This document shows positions 4,972 through 12,250 of a stretch of DNA of 12,741 bases, piece by piece. This DNA is from Spirochaetota bacterium (GTDB lineage Bacteria > Spirochaetota > Spirochaetia > Treponematales > Breznakiellaceae). A program made the position numbers and the translations under genes. Location of the stretch: assembly GCA_023406985.1 (NCBI GenBank), contig JAEXTK010000035.1:1-12741 (forward strand), read 5' to 3'. Within the stretch, counting starts at the first letter, position 1. The number at the start of each line of letters is the position of its first letter. Below the pieces are notes generated by a model. That model saw only the letters and a program-made list of their open reading frames with translations, was not told the origin of the DNA and searched no databases.

Positions 4972-7785
4972 ATGAACCTACGAACCGCACTGGAAGCCAC
5001 GGGTCGCGCGATAGCGCGTCGAGCCGTCCCCATCCTGGCCGCGTCCGTCCTCGTGACGGCGCTCGGCGCGTGGGGAGCCTCCCGCCTCGGCGTGGAGACC
5101 GACATCGCGAAGATGCTGCCGGAGGACAATCCGACCGCCCGCAGCTATACCGAAATCTCCGACGCCTTCAGCACCACCTCCGTCCTCGCGGTGGTCGTGG
5201 AAGGAGCCGATCGCGCCGGAACGATCCGCGCGGCGGAAACCTTCGCCCGGCGGCTCAAAACCGACGAGCGTACCGCCGCCCTCGTCAAATCGGTTCGCCT
5301 GAAGCTGGACCGCGAATTCGTGGACCGCTGGGGCTTCATGCTGCAGGACGAGGACGAGCTCGCCGACAGCGAACGCGTCCGCCGCTCCACCCGCCTGGTG
5401 CCGCTCCTCACCGCCGTCAACGACCTCATAGAAGAGCAGCTCGCGGACGGCGACGACGAGGAAGTCGCGGGGGCCGAAGGGGAGGACGACGCGACCGCGC
5501 TCATGACCGGCATGGCCCTCTTCGCCCGGGATCTTCGAGCGGCGATCGAGGGGCCGAACGACGCGGCGGCGACCCGGTCGGCGGCGGAAACGCTGGCGGA
5601 CGATTTCCTCGTCGGCGACCGTTACTTCTTCGATCCCGAGGGTACGACGCTGCTCATGGTAGCCTCTCCGACCTTCGATATCGGCGATCGCGCCAAGCTC
5701 GTCGGCCTCATGGCCGGCGCGCGCGCGATCTCGCGCGAGGTCGGGCAGGAGATCGAAGGCGCCCGCTTCTCGTTCGCGGGGGACGTGGCCGGAGAGGCCG
5801 ACGAGGAAGAGGCCATCAGCGCCGACGTCTTCTACCCCTCGCTCATCTCCATCGCCATCATCCTCGTGCTCTTCTTCTTTTCCTTCCATCAGCTCAGGGC
5901 GATCATCTTCGCGACCATCGCCCTGGTGGCCGGCATCGTCGTGGACCTCGGTTTCGCGGCCGCGACGGTGCAGGACCTCAATATGATCACGAGCTCCTTC
6001 GGCGCGCTCCTCGTGGGCCTCGGCATCGATTACGGCATCCACATCGCGATCCGCTACGACGCGATCGCCAAGTCGGGCGAATCCTCCGAGGACGCCATGG
6101 CGGAGACCTTCGGCGCCATCGTGCTGCCGGTCGCCATCGGCGCCCTCACGACCGCGATCGCGTTCTATTCGCTCTGTTTCTCGCGGACCAGCGCCTTTCG
6201 CCAGTTCGGCCTCATCGCCGGCACCGGCATCCTCACGACCCTGCTCGCGTCCACGACCATCCTCCCCGCCCTCCTCGTCGCCTTCCCCGGGAAGCGCGCG
6301 CTGGAGCCCCGAAATGAAGCGCGCCGGGGCCGTCTCGGACGGCGCCCCGTGTTTACCTTCATTTCCGTCGCCCGCGCCGCGGCCTTCTCCGCCAAGGCGC
6401 GCGGGCCCGTACTCGCGGTCGCCGTCGTCGCGACGGTCGCCGCGGCCTTCTTCGTCCCGCGGAACGGTTTCGAGTACGACATGCGTCGCATCGGTCCCCA
6501 GGGGACGGAGTCGCAGGCCACCGAAGACCTGATCGGGGAGCGCTTCGGCATTTCGACCTACCAGGCCTTGGCGAGCGCCCCGGACCTCGAAAGCGCCCGA
6601 GGGCTGGCCGAGCGGATGAAGGACGCGCCCCTCATCCGCCGCGTGGAATCCCTGGCCGACTATGTCCCTTCTCCGGACGAACAGGATGCGCGGCTCGCCG
6701 CGATCCGGAAGATCGCGGCGCGCGGAGACCGCATCGGCGACTTCGCGTGGGACGCCTCCGCCGTCGCCGCGCTCGCCGAGGAAACGCGGCGTCTGGAGAT
6801 GAACCTCATCGAACTCGGGGACCTGGCCGCGGCGTCCCTCGGAGAAGACTCCATGCCGGTGCGCGCCAGGACCGCGACGATCCGCGAGATCTTCGGCGCC
6901 GAACGGGGCCGGAGCGGCGAGGAAGTCTATGAGAACCTCGCCCGGACCGCGGAGACGGGAGACCCCGCGGATACGGCGGCCCGGCTCCGCGCGATCGACG
7001 CCGCGTTCGCGGCCGAACTCGACCGTCGCGTGGCCGGCATGGCGGCCGCCGATCGGTATCTGACGGAGCGCGATCTGCCCCGGGACATCCTCGACGATTT
7101 CCGGTCTCCCGCGGGCGACCGGTACCTCGTCGTCGCCCAGCCTTCGCGCGGACTCTCCGGAGACGCGGCGATCCTGCGGTTCTCGGACGGTCTGGCCGCG
7201 GTCGATCCGAGCGCGACGGGCTCGCTCCTGCTCGGCGTCCATCTTTCGCGGGAGATGCTCAGGGAAACGAAGGTATTCGGCGTGGTGGTGGCCGTCCTCA
7301 TCCTCGCCCTCGTCGCGGTGAGCTTCAAGTCCATCGGGGCCCTCCTCATCGTCTCCGTTCCCTTCTTCATGAGCCTCGTCTGGACCTTCGGTCTCTATCC
7401 CGCCTTCGGCCGCTTCAACATCGTGAACGCCCTGGCGCTCCCCCTCATCCTCGGAGTCGGCATCGACTACGCGGTCCACTTCTATACCGCGCTCAAGGAC
7501 GCGGAGCAGGCTACCGACGGGGCGTCGGACGTGAAAGCCGCGCTCGCCAAGACCGGTAAAGCCGTCGCGCTCAGCGCGGCCACGACCATCATCGGCTTCG
7601 GCTCCCTCGCGTTCGCCGGTCGCTTCCGCGGGATCGCGGATCTCGGACTCACGCTCCTCATCGGCATCACCTTCTGCCTGGTCGCCGCGGTGCTCGTGTT
7701 GCCGGCCATCGAATCCTTTTCCCGGAAAACGGGCCGCGGTAAGGCGGCCGAGAAAAACGACGAATCCGTACCGGAGGCAATCTGA
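4972..7785 (+). CDS. RND-superfamily MMPL-type exporter (predicted hydrophobic/lipid substrate)
   Basis: This inner-membrane protein of 937 residues has the two-fold RND/MMPL layout. TM1 is at about 18-36 and a large periplasmic loop at 37-286. TM2-TM6 span 288-437, TM7 477-495, a second periplasmic loop 496-764, and TM8-TM12 766-913. The paired proton-relay motifs are visible as GLGIDYGIHI (349-358, TM4) and GVGIDYAVHF (828-837, TM10). MMPL-type RND proteins move lipids or other hydrophobic molecules using the proton gradient. The first periplasmic loop carries an acidic stretch around 158-173. I chose the ATG at 4972 because AAGGAG (4961-4966) is 5 nt upstream; an in-frame GTG at 4966 overlaps that site. 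The stop TGA shares a base with the next ATG, so the LolA-like protein is translationally coupled. The family call is firm; the substrate is unknown. Confidence 0.93.
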   Translation: MNLRTALEATGRAIARRAVPILAASVLVTALGAWGASRLGVETDIAKMLPEDNPTARSYTEISDAFSTTSVLAVVVEGADRAGTIRAAETFARRLKTDERTAALVKSVRLKLDREFVDRWGFMLQDEDELADSERVRRSTRLVPLLTAVNDLIEEQLADGDDEEVAGAEGEDDATALMTGMALFARDLRAAIEGPNDAAATRSAAETLADDFLVGDRYFFDPEGTTLLMVASPTFDIGDRAKLVGLMAGARAISREVGQEIEGARFSFAGDVAGEADEEEAISADVFYPSLISIAIILVLFFFSFHQLRAIIFATIALVAGIVVDLGFAAATVQDLNMITSSFGALLVGLGIDYGIHIAIRYDAIAKSGESSEDAMAETFGAIVLPVAIGALTTAIAFYSLCFSRTSAFRQFGLIAGTGILTTLLASTTILPALLVAFPGKRALEPRNEARRGRLGRRPVFTFISVARAAAFSAKARGPVLAVAVVATVAAAFFVPRNGFEYDMRRIGPQGTESQATEDLIGERFGISTYQALASAPDLESARGLAERMKDAPLIRRVESLADYVPSPDEQDARLAAIRKIAARGDRIGDFAWDASAVAALAEETRRLEMNLIELGDLAAASLGEDSMPVRARTATIREIFGAERGRSGEEVYENLARTAETGDPADTAARLRAIDAAFAAELDRRVAGMAAADRYLTERDLPRDILDDFRSPAGDRYLVVAQPSRGLSGDAAILRFSDGLAAVDPSATGSLLLGVHLSREMLRETKVFGVVVAVLILALVAVSFKSIGALLIVSVPFFMSLVWTFGLYPAFGRFNIVNALALPLILGVGIDYAVHFYTALKDAEQATDGASDVKAALAKTGKAVALSAATTIIGFGSLAFAGRFRGIADLGLTLLIGITFCLVAAVLVLPAIESFSRKTGRGKAAEKNDESVPEAI

Positions 7786-8540
7786 TGAAATCGATCAAGA
7801 CGCGTTCAGCGCTCGCCTTCCTCTTCGCCGCCTGCGTGGCCGCGGCCGCCCTCGCCGACGAGAAGGGCCAAGCCATCGTCCGCCGCGTGGACGAATTGGA
7901 AAAATCGCGGACCTCCCGATCCAAGATGGAGATGACGGTCCGCCCCGCGGACGGCGGCGCCCCGCGGACCTTCTCCGTCCTCGCCTACGAGCGAGGCGGC
8001 GCGGACGAAACGTCCCTCATCGAATTCGTGGAACCGCGGTCGGTCCGCGGACTGCGCATCCTCACCCGGGGCAGCGACAGTTGGGTGTTCTTCCCTTCGA
8101 CCGGCCGCGTCCGCAAGATCGCGGGCTCCTCGCGCTCCGGCTCGGTCCAGGGCGTCGGCGGCGACTTCTCCTACGACGACCTGGGCGGCGGGGCCTGGGC
8201 CGACGATTACGAGTTCACGGTCCTCGCCGAAAGCGCAGCCGCCTGGGAGCTGGAAGGTAAACGAAAAGCCGAGGACGCGGCCTACGACGCGGTCAAGCTG
8301 CGGGTCGACAAGAAATTGGAACTTCCCCTCCTCGCCTCGTTCGCCAAGGAGAAAGAGGGCGGCTACTACAAGGAACTCGCCTTCGGCGCCCACCGCGACT
8401 TCGGCGGAAGGACGCGGCCGGCCGAGTTGCTCATGCGGAATAACCGGAAGGGGTCGAGCACCCTCGTGGTCCTCGTGGAGGCGGTCTACGACCTCCCGTT
8501 GGAGGACAAGCTGTTCGATCCCTCCCGGTTCGACAAGTGA
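7785..8540 (+). CDS. LolA-like periplasmic carrier (outer-membrane lipoprotein-sorting protein family, LolA_like/PF17131 type)
   Basis: The 251-residue protein begins with a signal peptide (MKSIKTR, then a hydrophobic stretch), probably cut after ALA24. A cysteine at 17 (LFAAC) could be a relaxed lipobox, so a lipoprotein form is possible. Family-typical blocks are VRGLRILTRGSDSWVFFPST (87-106), RVRKIAGSSR (108-117) and GVGGDFSYDDL (123-133). LolA-like folds bind acyl chains in a half-barrel and shuttle them across the periplasm. Members are often encoded next to MMPL exporters, where they are thought to receive the exported lipid. The start is fixed by GGAGG at 7773-7777, 7 nt before an ATG that overlaps the exporter's TGA by one base. 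The protein probably acts between the exporter upstream and the barrel downstream (inference from order). Confidence 0.88.
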   Translation: MKSIKTRSALAFLFAACVAAAALADEKGQAIVRRVDELEKSRTSRSKMEMTVRPADGGAPRTFSVLAYERGGADETSLIEFVEPRSVRGLRILTRGSDSWVFFPSTGRVRKIAGSSRSGSVQGVGGDFSYDDLGGGAWADDYEFTVLAESAAAWELEGKRKAEDAAYDAVKLRVDKKLELPLLASFAKEKEGGYYKELAFGAHRDFGGRTRPAELLMRNNRKGSSTLVVLVEAVYDLPLEDKLFDPSRFDK

Positions 8541-8548
8541 GGTCGGAT

Positions 8549-9844
8549 ATGATAACGAAGATCGAGAAAAACACCCTGGCCGAGTCCGGAAGCCGGACCG
8601 GCGCCTTCCTGGCAACCGCGCTCTTCGCGGCCGCGCGACTCGCGATCGCCCCGCCCTCCGCCGCGGCGGAGGAGTCCGTCCCCGCATGGCTCGGCTCCGC
8701 CCAGATCGTCGCGTCCGTCCCCTTCGCCGCTGCCGATGAGGCGGGAGCGGAGGCGGAGACGCGGCTCATCTTCGATTCGAAGCCGGAGAGCGGCGTCCGT
8801 TTCCGCGCGGAGGGAGGCCTCCGCTGGTCCTACGGCGGCTCCTCCGAGGCGGCGGTCGCCTTCGACGCCCGTCTCGCCGCCCCTCCCGAGCCTGCGGATC
8901 TTCCTCCGGGAACGGACCTACACCGCGTCGTCTTCCTGGATCAGGCCTACGCCGAGGCGGCCCTGGGGAGGGCGGATCTCTCCTTCGGCGTCGTACCGTC
9001 GGCGTGGGGTACGGGCTACGTATTCAACCCGACCTCCCGGACGGCGCCGCCCGTCTTCCCCGAGGACGCCACGGATACGGCTCCCGGCGCCCTCGGAACC
9101 GCGCTCCGGCTCGGCCTGAACACGGGCTTTTCCGCCGAAGCCTATGCGATCGCCGAGCCGCGGCTCCGCTCGACGGTACCCGCCATCGACGAACTCGCGG
9201 CCGACTCGTTTCCCTTCGGCGCCAAAGTGCAGTTCAGGTCCGATGCGGTGGACGTCTCCGCCTCGTTCCTGCGCGAACTCATGACGGCGGATTCCGACGC
9301 GGCCTACTGGGTCGGGGCGGACGCCGCGGGCTTCCTCGGAAGCGTCTCGTGGTACGCGGAGGCGGCGCTGCGGCTCCCCGGCGATGGCGGCTCGTCCGCT
9401 TCCGACTGGAACATGCCGAACGAGACCGAGGCCTGCGCGGGCCTTTCCTGGACGATGGGCGGCCTGGGCGCGACCTTCCGATCGGAGGCGGCCTGGTTCG
9501 GCACCGGAGCGGGAGCTGCCGGCGACTACGACACGCGCGCCCTCCTCGCGGGAACGCGGGCGCTCCTGGCGCGGCGCTACCTTTTCGCGCAGCTGGAAAA
9601 AGAAGATCCGGAGGCGGCCCGATGGACCGTATCGGGGGGGACCCTCGTGAACCTGGACGACTTCTCCGCGGCCCTCATCGGCGAGGCCAAATTCAGTCCC
9701 CTGCTCTCCGTGGAGCTCTCGGCCTTCGTCTATGCCTTCATCGCCGACGGGGACGGGGAACTCGGCGGGGACCGGGATGCCGGCGGCATCCAATTCGCTC
9801 CCTATCGGAGCGCCGCCGGCCTCTCCGCCAAGGTCAGCTTCTAG
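8549..9844 (+). CDS. Outer-membrane beta-barrel protein, third component of the export cassette
   Basis: The 431-residue protein has an N-terminal signal region (about 1-40, ending PSAAA). This is unusual in being long and in having Arg30 within the hydrophobic part. The rest is made of alternating amphipathic strands rich in Gly, Ala and aromatics, and it ends LSAKVSF. A terminal Phe on the last strand is the hallmark recognised by the BAM machinery. The segment LDQAYAEAALGRADLSFGVV (130-149) followed by WGTGYVFNPTS (153-163) resembles the WG...FNP motif of DUF1302-like outer-membrane proteins found beside MMPL/LolA-like pairs; that family link is tentative. ATG 8549 was chosen over the in-frame GTG at 8537 because GAGG (8539-8542) lies 6 nt before it. 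It starts 8 nt after the LolA-like stop, and its last 11 bases overlap the convergent nitroreductase gene. It is the likely outer-membrane acceptor or pore. Confidence 0.8.
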   Translation: MITKIEKNTLAESGSRTGAFLATALFAAARLAIAPPSAAAEESVPAWLGSAQIVASVPFAAADEAGAEAETRLIFDSKPESGVRFRAEGGLRWSYGGSSEAAVAFDARLAAPPEPADLPPGTDLHRVVFLDQAYAEAALGRADLSFGVVPSAWGTGYVFNPTSRTAPPVFPEDATDTAPGALGTALRLGLNTGFSAEAYAIAEPRLRSTVPAIDELAADSFPFGAKVQFRSDAVDVSASFLRELMTADSDAAYWVGADAAGFLGSVSWYAEAALRLPGDGGSSASDWNMPNETEACAGLSWTMGGLGATFRSEAAWFGTGAGAAGDYDTRALLAGTRALLARRYLFAQLEKEDPEAARWTVSGGTLVNLDDFSAALIGEAKFSPLLSVELSAFVYAFIADGDGELGGDRDAGGIQFAPYRSAAGLSAKVSF

Positions 9845-10733
9845 TGAAGTTCCAGCCCGCGACGAAACCGGCTTCCGGGTAGGCGGCGAGGGTCGCGTCC
9901 GCGGCCTTCCGCCGCTCAGCCTTGAGGCCGAGTTCCCCCGCGGCCAGCTCCACGTGGGCCGCCGCGATTCCCGCGTCGAGGGTCTGTATCGCGTAGCCCG
10001 ACAGCGCGTTGTACCGTTCTTCCCGCTGGAGAAAGAGATCGACCTTGAGCGTTTCCCCCGCTTTCAGCGTACCCGCCCCGGAGACCGAGACGCGGAACGG
10101 CTGTTTATTGGAGGCGGAGGGCGCGCGCCGGACCGCCGCGAGCAATCTGATCGCCTCTCCTTCGATATCCTCATCCGAACAGCGCTCGCAGGCCGCCTCC
10201 ACCGGACCGTGGGCCGCCGCATCGTGGAACAGGACGTGGGCGGGCAGGCGGACGGCGCTCTTGGAAGCGCCCCGGATCAGGGATTCGATGAAGGAACGCT
10301 TATCCGCCGGCCTCCCGAGCGCGATGACCGCCCGGACCGTTTCCCCTTCCCCCACGGCCGCCGCCGCGGCGAACTCGTCCTTGCGGAGGGTGCCGCCGAG
10401 CCAGCAGGTACCGTACCCGAGGCGCGTGAGCTCCAGCACCAGGGCCTCCCCGACGAAGCCCATATCGAAGAGCGACCGGTCCTCGCCAGCGGGGGTCGTT
10501 ATGACGGGGACGATGAAGGCGGCGGCCCCGCGGATCACCCCGTACGTGCCGACCTTGATACCGCCTTCAGCGGGACGCGGATCCACCACCGCGAAACGGA
10601 TGACGGTACCTCCCGGCGCGGCGGGGACGCGGGCGATGGCCCCCTCGATCTCCGCACGCGCGGCAGCGTCCAGGCCCGATCCGTCGTAGGTCCGCACCGA
10701 CGTGCGGGTATCGATAGCTTGCAGCAAAGTCAT
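9834..10733 (-). CDS. Nitroreductase-family flavoprotein (TM1586-type)
   Basis: This 299-residue cytoplasmic FMN oxidoreductase has RTSVRTYDGSGL near the N-terminus (10-21), where nitroreductases contact the FMN phosphate. It also has LGYGTCWLGGTLR (105-117) and APSASNKQPFRV (204-215), the SxSNxQPw/f FMN-binding signature. This order of motifs, with the SNKQP block in the second half, matches the TM1586-like putative nitroreductase family. Such proteins act as monomeric double-domain flavoproteins; the physiological substrate is generally unknown. A perfect AGGAGG (10746-10741) stands 7 nt before the ATG, and the gene starts 17 nt after the stop of the DUF2271-like gene, so it is the last gene of the TetR-led minus-strand operon. 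Its 3' end overlaps the convergent barrel gene by 11 bp, with no terminator visible between them. Confidence 0.88.
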   Translation of the reverse strand: MTLLQAIDTRTSVRTYDGSGLDAAARAEIEGAIARVPAAPGGTVIRFAVVDPRPAEGGIKVGTYGVIRGAAAFIVPVITTPAGEDRSLFDMGFVGEALVLELTRLGYGTCWLGGTLRKDEFAAAAAVGEGETVRAVIALGRPADKRSFIESLIRGASKSAVRLPAHVLFHDAAAHGPVEAACERCSDEDIEGEAIRLLAAVRRAPSASNKQPFRVSVSGAGTLKAGETLKVDLFLQREERYNALSGYAIQTLDAGIAAAHVELAAGELGLKAERRKAADATLAAYPEAGFVAGWNFTRS

Positions 10734-10750
10734 CTCGTAGCCTCCTCGTC

Positions 10751-11491
10751 CTATCGAACGCGAACCGTCAACGATTCCACGATCGTCAGCGCGTTCGTGA
10801 GTCCTTCACGCCCTGTGCGGATCATACCGTCCGAACCCTGGGGATGCCCCGCGCCGACGAAGACCAACGGAATGGCATCCGCATCGGCCGTCCCCGCAAG
10901 ATCGATGATCGCGGCATAGACGACCGAGGGCTGGCCATTGACGCCGTTCTCCCGCGCGTCGCCCCGGGGCAGGTTCTCGGCATACACTTCATTGTAGTCG
11001 AAGGAATTGTTGAGCTCAACGCAAACGCGGTACCTTCCGTTCGAAAGTCCCGCGGGCAAACGCAGGTCATGGCGCACCGCGGCTCCCGCCGTTTTCGCTT
11101 TGGGGGTAGCGCCGGTGACGGCATCGGGAAGCGGATCCCGTTTGGTCGGCATGTAGAGGCCGTCGTCGTAGCGCACGCCGCGGGCATGGGACCAGACCGG
11201 TAGCGCTTCCGGCCGCCGGACCTTGCCCCATGAGGACTTACCCGTCTTGTCGGTCACGAAGAGTTCGCCGACGTAGGTCCCGTCGTCGCGCTCCACCCAT
11301 ACGGCGTATTGCGGCAGCAACGTCACCTTCGCGACGCCGAATTTCTTCACGTGATTCCAGTCCGCGCCCGTCTTCAGCGTAAGTTCCAGTCGGTTCAGCG
11401 GCACCGCGCCGAGCGCGCCTCCGGTGACCGCCGCCAAGACCGCGGTCAGGATCGCGCGCCGCATGCGCGGCAGTCCTCTACGTATGAACAT
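10751..11491 (-). CDS. Secreted protein of unknown function, tentatively DUF2271-like
   Basis: The 246-residue protein carries an N-terminal signal peptide (RRGLPRMRR, hydrophobic core, likely cut after GALGA29), so it is periplasmic or secreted. The mature part is beta-rich. Conserved-looking blocks are PQYAVWVERDDGTYVGELFV (60-79), RRPEALPVWSHARG (92-105), DAVTGATPKA (123-132) and YRVCVELNNSFDYNEVY (154-170). The 'VW.ed..G..v..l.V' and 'v.ElN.SfD.N' patterns recall DUF2271-type periplasmic proteins seen near flavoprotein or redox genes, but I cannot confirm the family. The start at 11491 has AAGGAG 5 nt upstream; a second ATG at codon 10 is poorly spaced. It lies 14 nt after the TetR stop and 17 nt before the nitroreductase, which suggests a shared redox-related role under the TetR. 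Confidence 0.75.
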   Translation of the reverse strand: MFIRRGLPRMRRAILTAVLAAVTGGALGAVPLNRLELTLKTGADWNHVKKFGVAKVTLLPQYAVWVERDDGTYVGELFVTDKTGKSSWGKVRRPEALPVWSHARGVRYDDGLYMPTKRDPLPDAVTGATPKAKTAGAAVRHDLRLPAGLSNGRYRVCVELNNSFDYNEVYAENLPRGDARENGVNGQPSVVYAAIIDLAGTADADAIPLVFVGAGHPQGSDGMIRTGREGLTNALTIVESLTVRVR

Positions 11492-11505
11492 GGGGTCTCC
11501 TTATC

Positions 11506-12174
11506 TCAGGGCATCAAAGTCGCGAGAGCCCGATCGAGTTCAACGGCGATATCGACGCCTCGGAATTCCTTATCCTGGGCGAACAGGGCGAGGGTGGCGA
11601 GTCCGTGCACCAGCCCCCAAAGCGCGAAGGCGACGGAGCGGATTCGCTCCTCGTCCGCGGCAGTCCCCAGGTAATCGGCTACGGCTGCGGACAAGATCGA
11701 AAAAGCCGGGCTCGTCTCCGCCGCCGCGCAGGGCGCGAGGGCTTCCTCCGCCTCGTTTTCCGCGCAGGCGGAAAACGATCGGCGGACGATGGGCGGTTCG
11801 CGGAAGTACATGACGCCGAAGAGCCGGGCCCGCCCCTGGGCGAAATCCAGATACGCGTGGCCGAGGCGACGGAGGCGCAGCGCGGGTACGCGGCCGGCGG
11901 TTTCGGCGTAGTCGGCCTTCCCCGCTGCGGCTAGGTGCTCCGCGAGTTCACGGAAACCCCGTTCCCGGACGGCGTCCAGGATGGCTTCCTTGTCGCGGAA
12001 GTAGAGGTAGATCGTCCTGACGCTATACTCGATCCGGCGCGCGATCTCACGGATGGAAACGGCTTCCACCCCGCCCTCATGAACGAGGGAATACGCCACG
12101 TCGACGATCGCCGAACGCATATCCGCCCGTTCACGCTCGCGTCGTTCCCTTGAACGCCCACCCTTATTCTCCAT
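11506..12174 (-). CDS. TetR/AcrR-family regulator with WHG-type C-terminal domain
   Basis: The N-terminal DNA-binding domain lies at about residues 19-66 (MRSAIVDVAYSLVHEGGVEA, then IREIARRIEYSVRTIYLYF with the recognition helix). The C-terminal half contains ALWGLVHGLATLAL (184-197), the WHG motif of the TetR_C_33/WHG ligand-binding class. I start it at the ATG at 12174 (222 residues, MENKGGRS). The upstream in-frame ATG at 12192 lies inside the promoter spacer and operator, and cannot be on a transcript starting at the predicted site. With -10 TACCAT ending 7 nt before ATG 12174 and no Shine-Dalgarno, the message is probably leaderless. It is the first gene of the TetR/DUF2271-like/nitroreductase operon. 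A perfect 15-bp palindrome over its -10 region points to autorepression. The inducer is unknown. Confidence 0.9.
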   Translation of the reverse strand: MENKGGRSRERRERERADMRSAIVDVAYSLVHEGGVEAVSIREIARRIEYSVRTIYLYFRDKEAILDAVRERGFRELAEHLAAAGKADYAETAGRVPALRLRRLGHAYLDFAQGRARLFGVMYFREPPIVRRSFSACAENEAEEALAPCAAAETSPAFSILSAAVADYLGTAADEERIRSVAFALWGLVHGLATLALFAQDKEFRGVDIAVELDRALATLMP

Positions 12175-12181
12175 AAGGGAT

Positions 12182-12210
12182 ATGGTAAACATTGTTTACT
12201 TAATAGTCAA
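12182..12210 (-). promoter_or_regulatory. Promoter of the second tetR operon
   Basis: On the minus strand TTGACT (12210-12205, 5 of 6 matches) is followed by a 17-nt spacer and TACCAT (12187-12182, 4 of 6). The ATG at 12174 comes 7 nt later, so transcription would begin at or beside its A. The palindrome 12185-12199 covers the spacer and half of the -10 box. Confidence 0.6.
12185..12199. promoter_or_regulatory. Operator O1 of the second TetR (perfect 15-bp palindrome)
   Basis: GTAAACATTGTTTAC has perfect 7-bp arms around one central base. It overlaps the spacer and -10 box of the tetR promoter, so binding would exclude RNA polymerase. The neighbouring WHG-type TetR is the natural candidate binder. 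Confidence 0.7.
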
Positions 12211-12220
12211 GGCTTACTTA

Positions 12221-12235
12221 GTAAACATCGTTTAT
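12221..12235. promoter_or_regulatory. Operator O2 of the second TetR (near-copy of O1)
   Basis: GTAAACATCGTTTAT matches O1 at 13 of 15 positions and keeps 5 of 7 paired arm positions. It lies 36 bp from O1, upstream of the -35 box and 16 nt after the end of the DUF4440-like gene. A second dimer here could act cooperatively with O1. A further 5-1-5 palindrome, TTACTTAGTAA (12214-12224), overlaps its edge. Confidence 0.55.
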
Positions 12236-12250
12236 TTTGTATACGCCTTT

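Noticed and set aside
4978..7479. An 833-codon open frame on the minus strand opposite the exporter
   Set aside because: It is a mirror of the MMPL gene, with a charged repetitive composition, no domain and no ribosome site supporting it.
12175..12192. ATG at 12192 as the start of the second tetR
   Set aside because: It lies within the promoter spacer and the O1 palindrome, upstream of the predicted transcription start, and has no Shine-Dalgarno. ATG 12174 fits the promoter better.
12194..12226. Long inverted repeat GTTTACT ... AGTAAAC read as a hairpin or terminator
   Set aside because: The arms are simply halves of the two neighbouring palindromes O1 and O2, and an operator explanation accounts for both.
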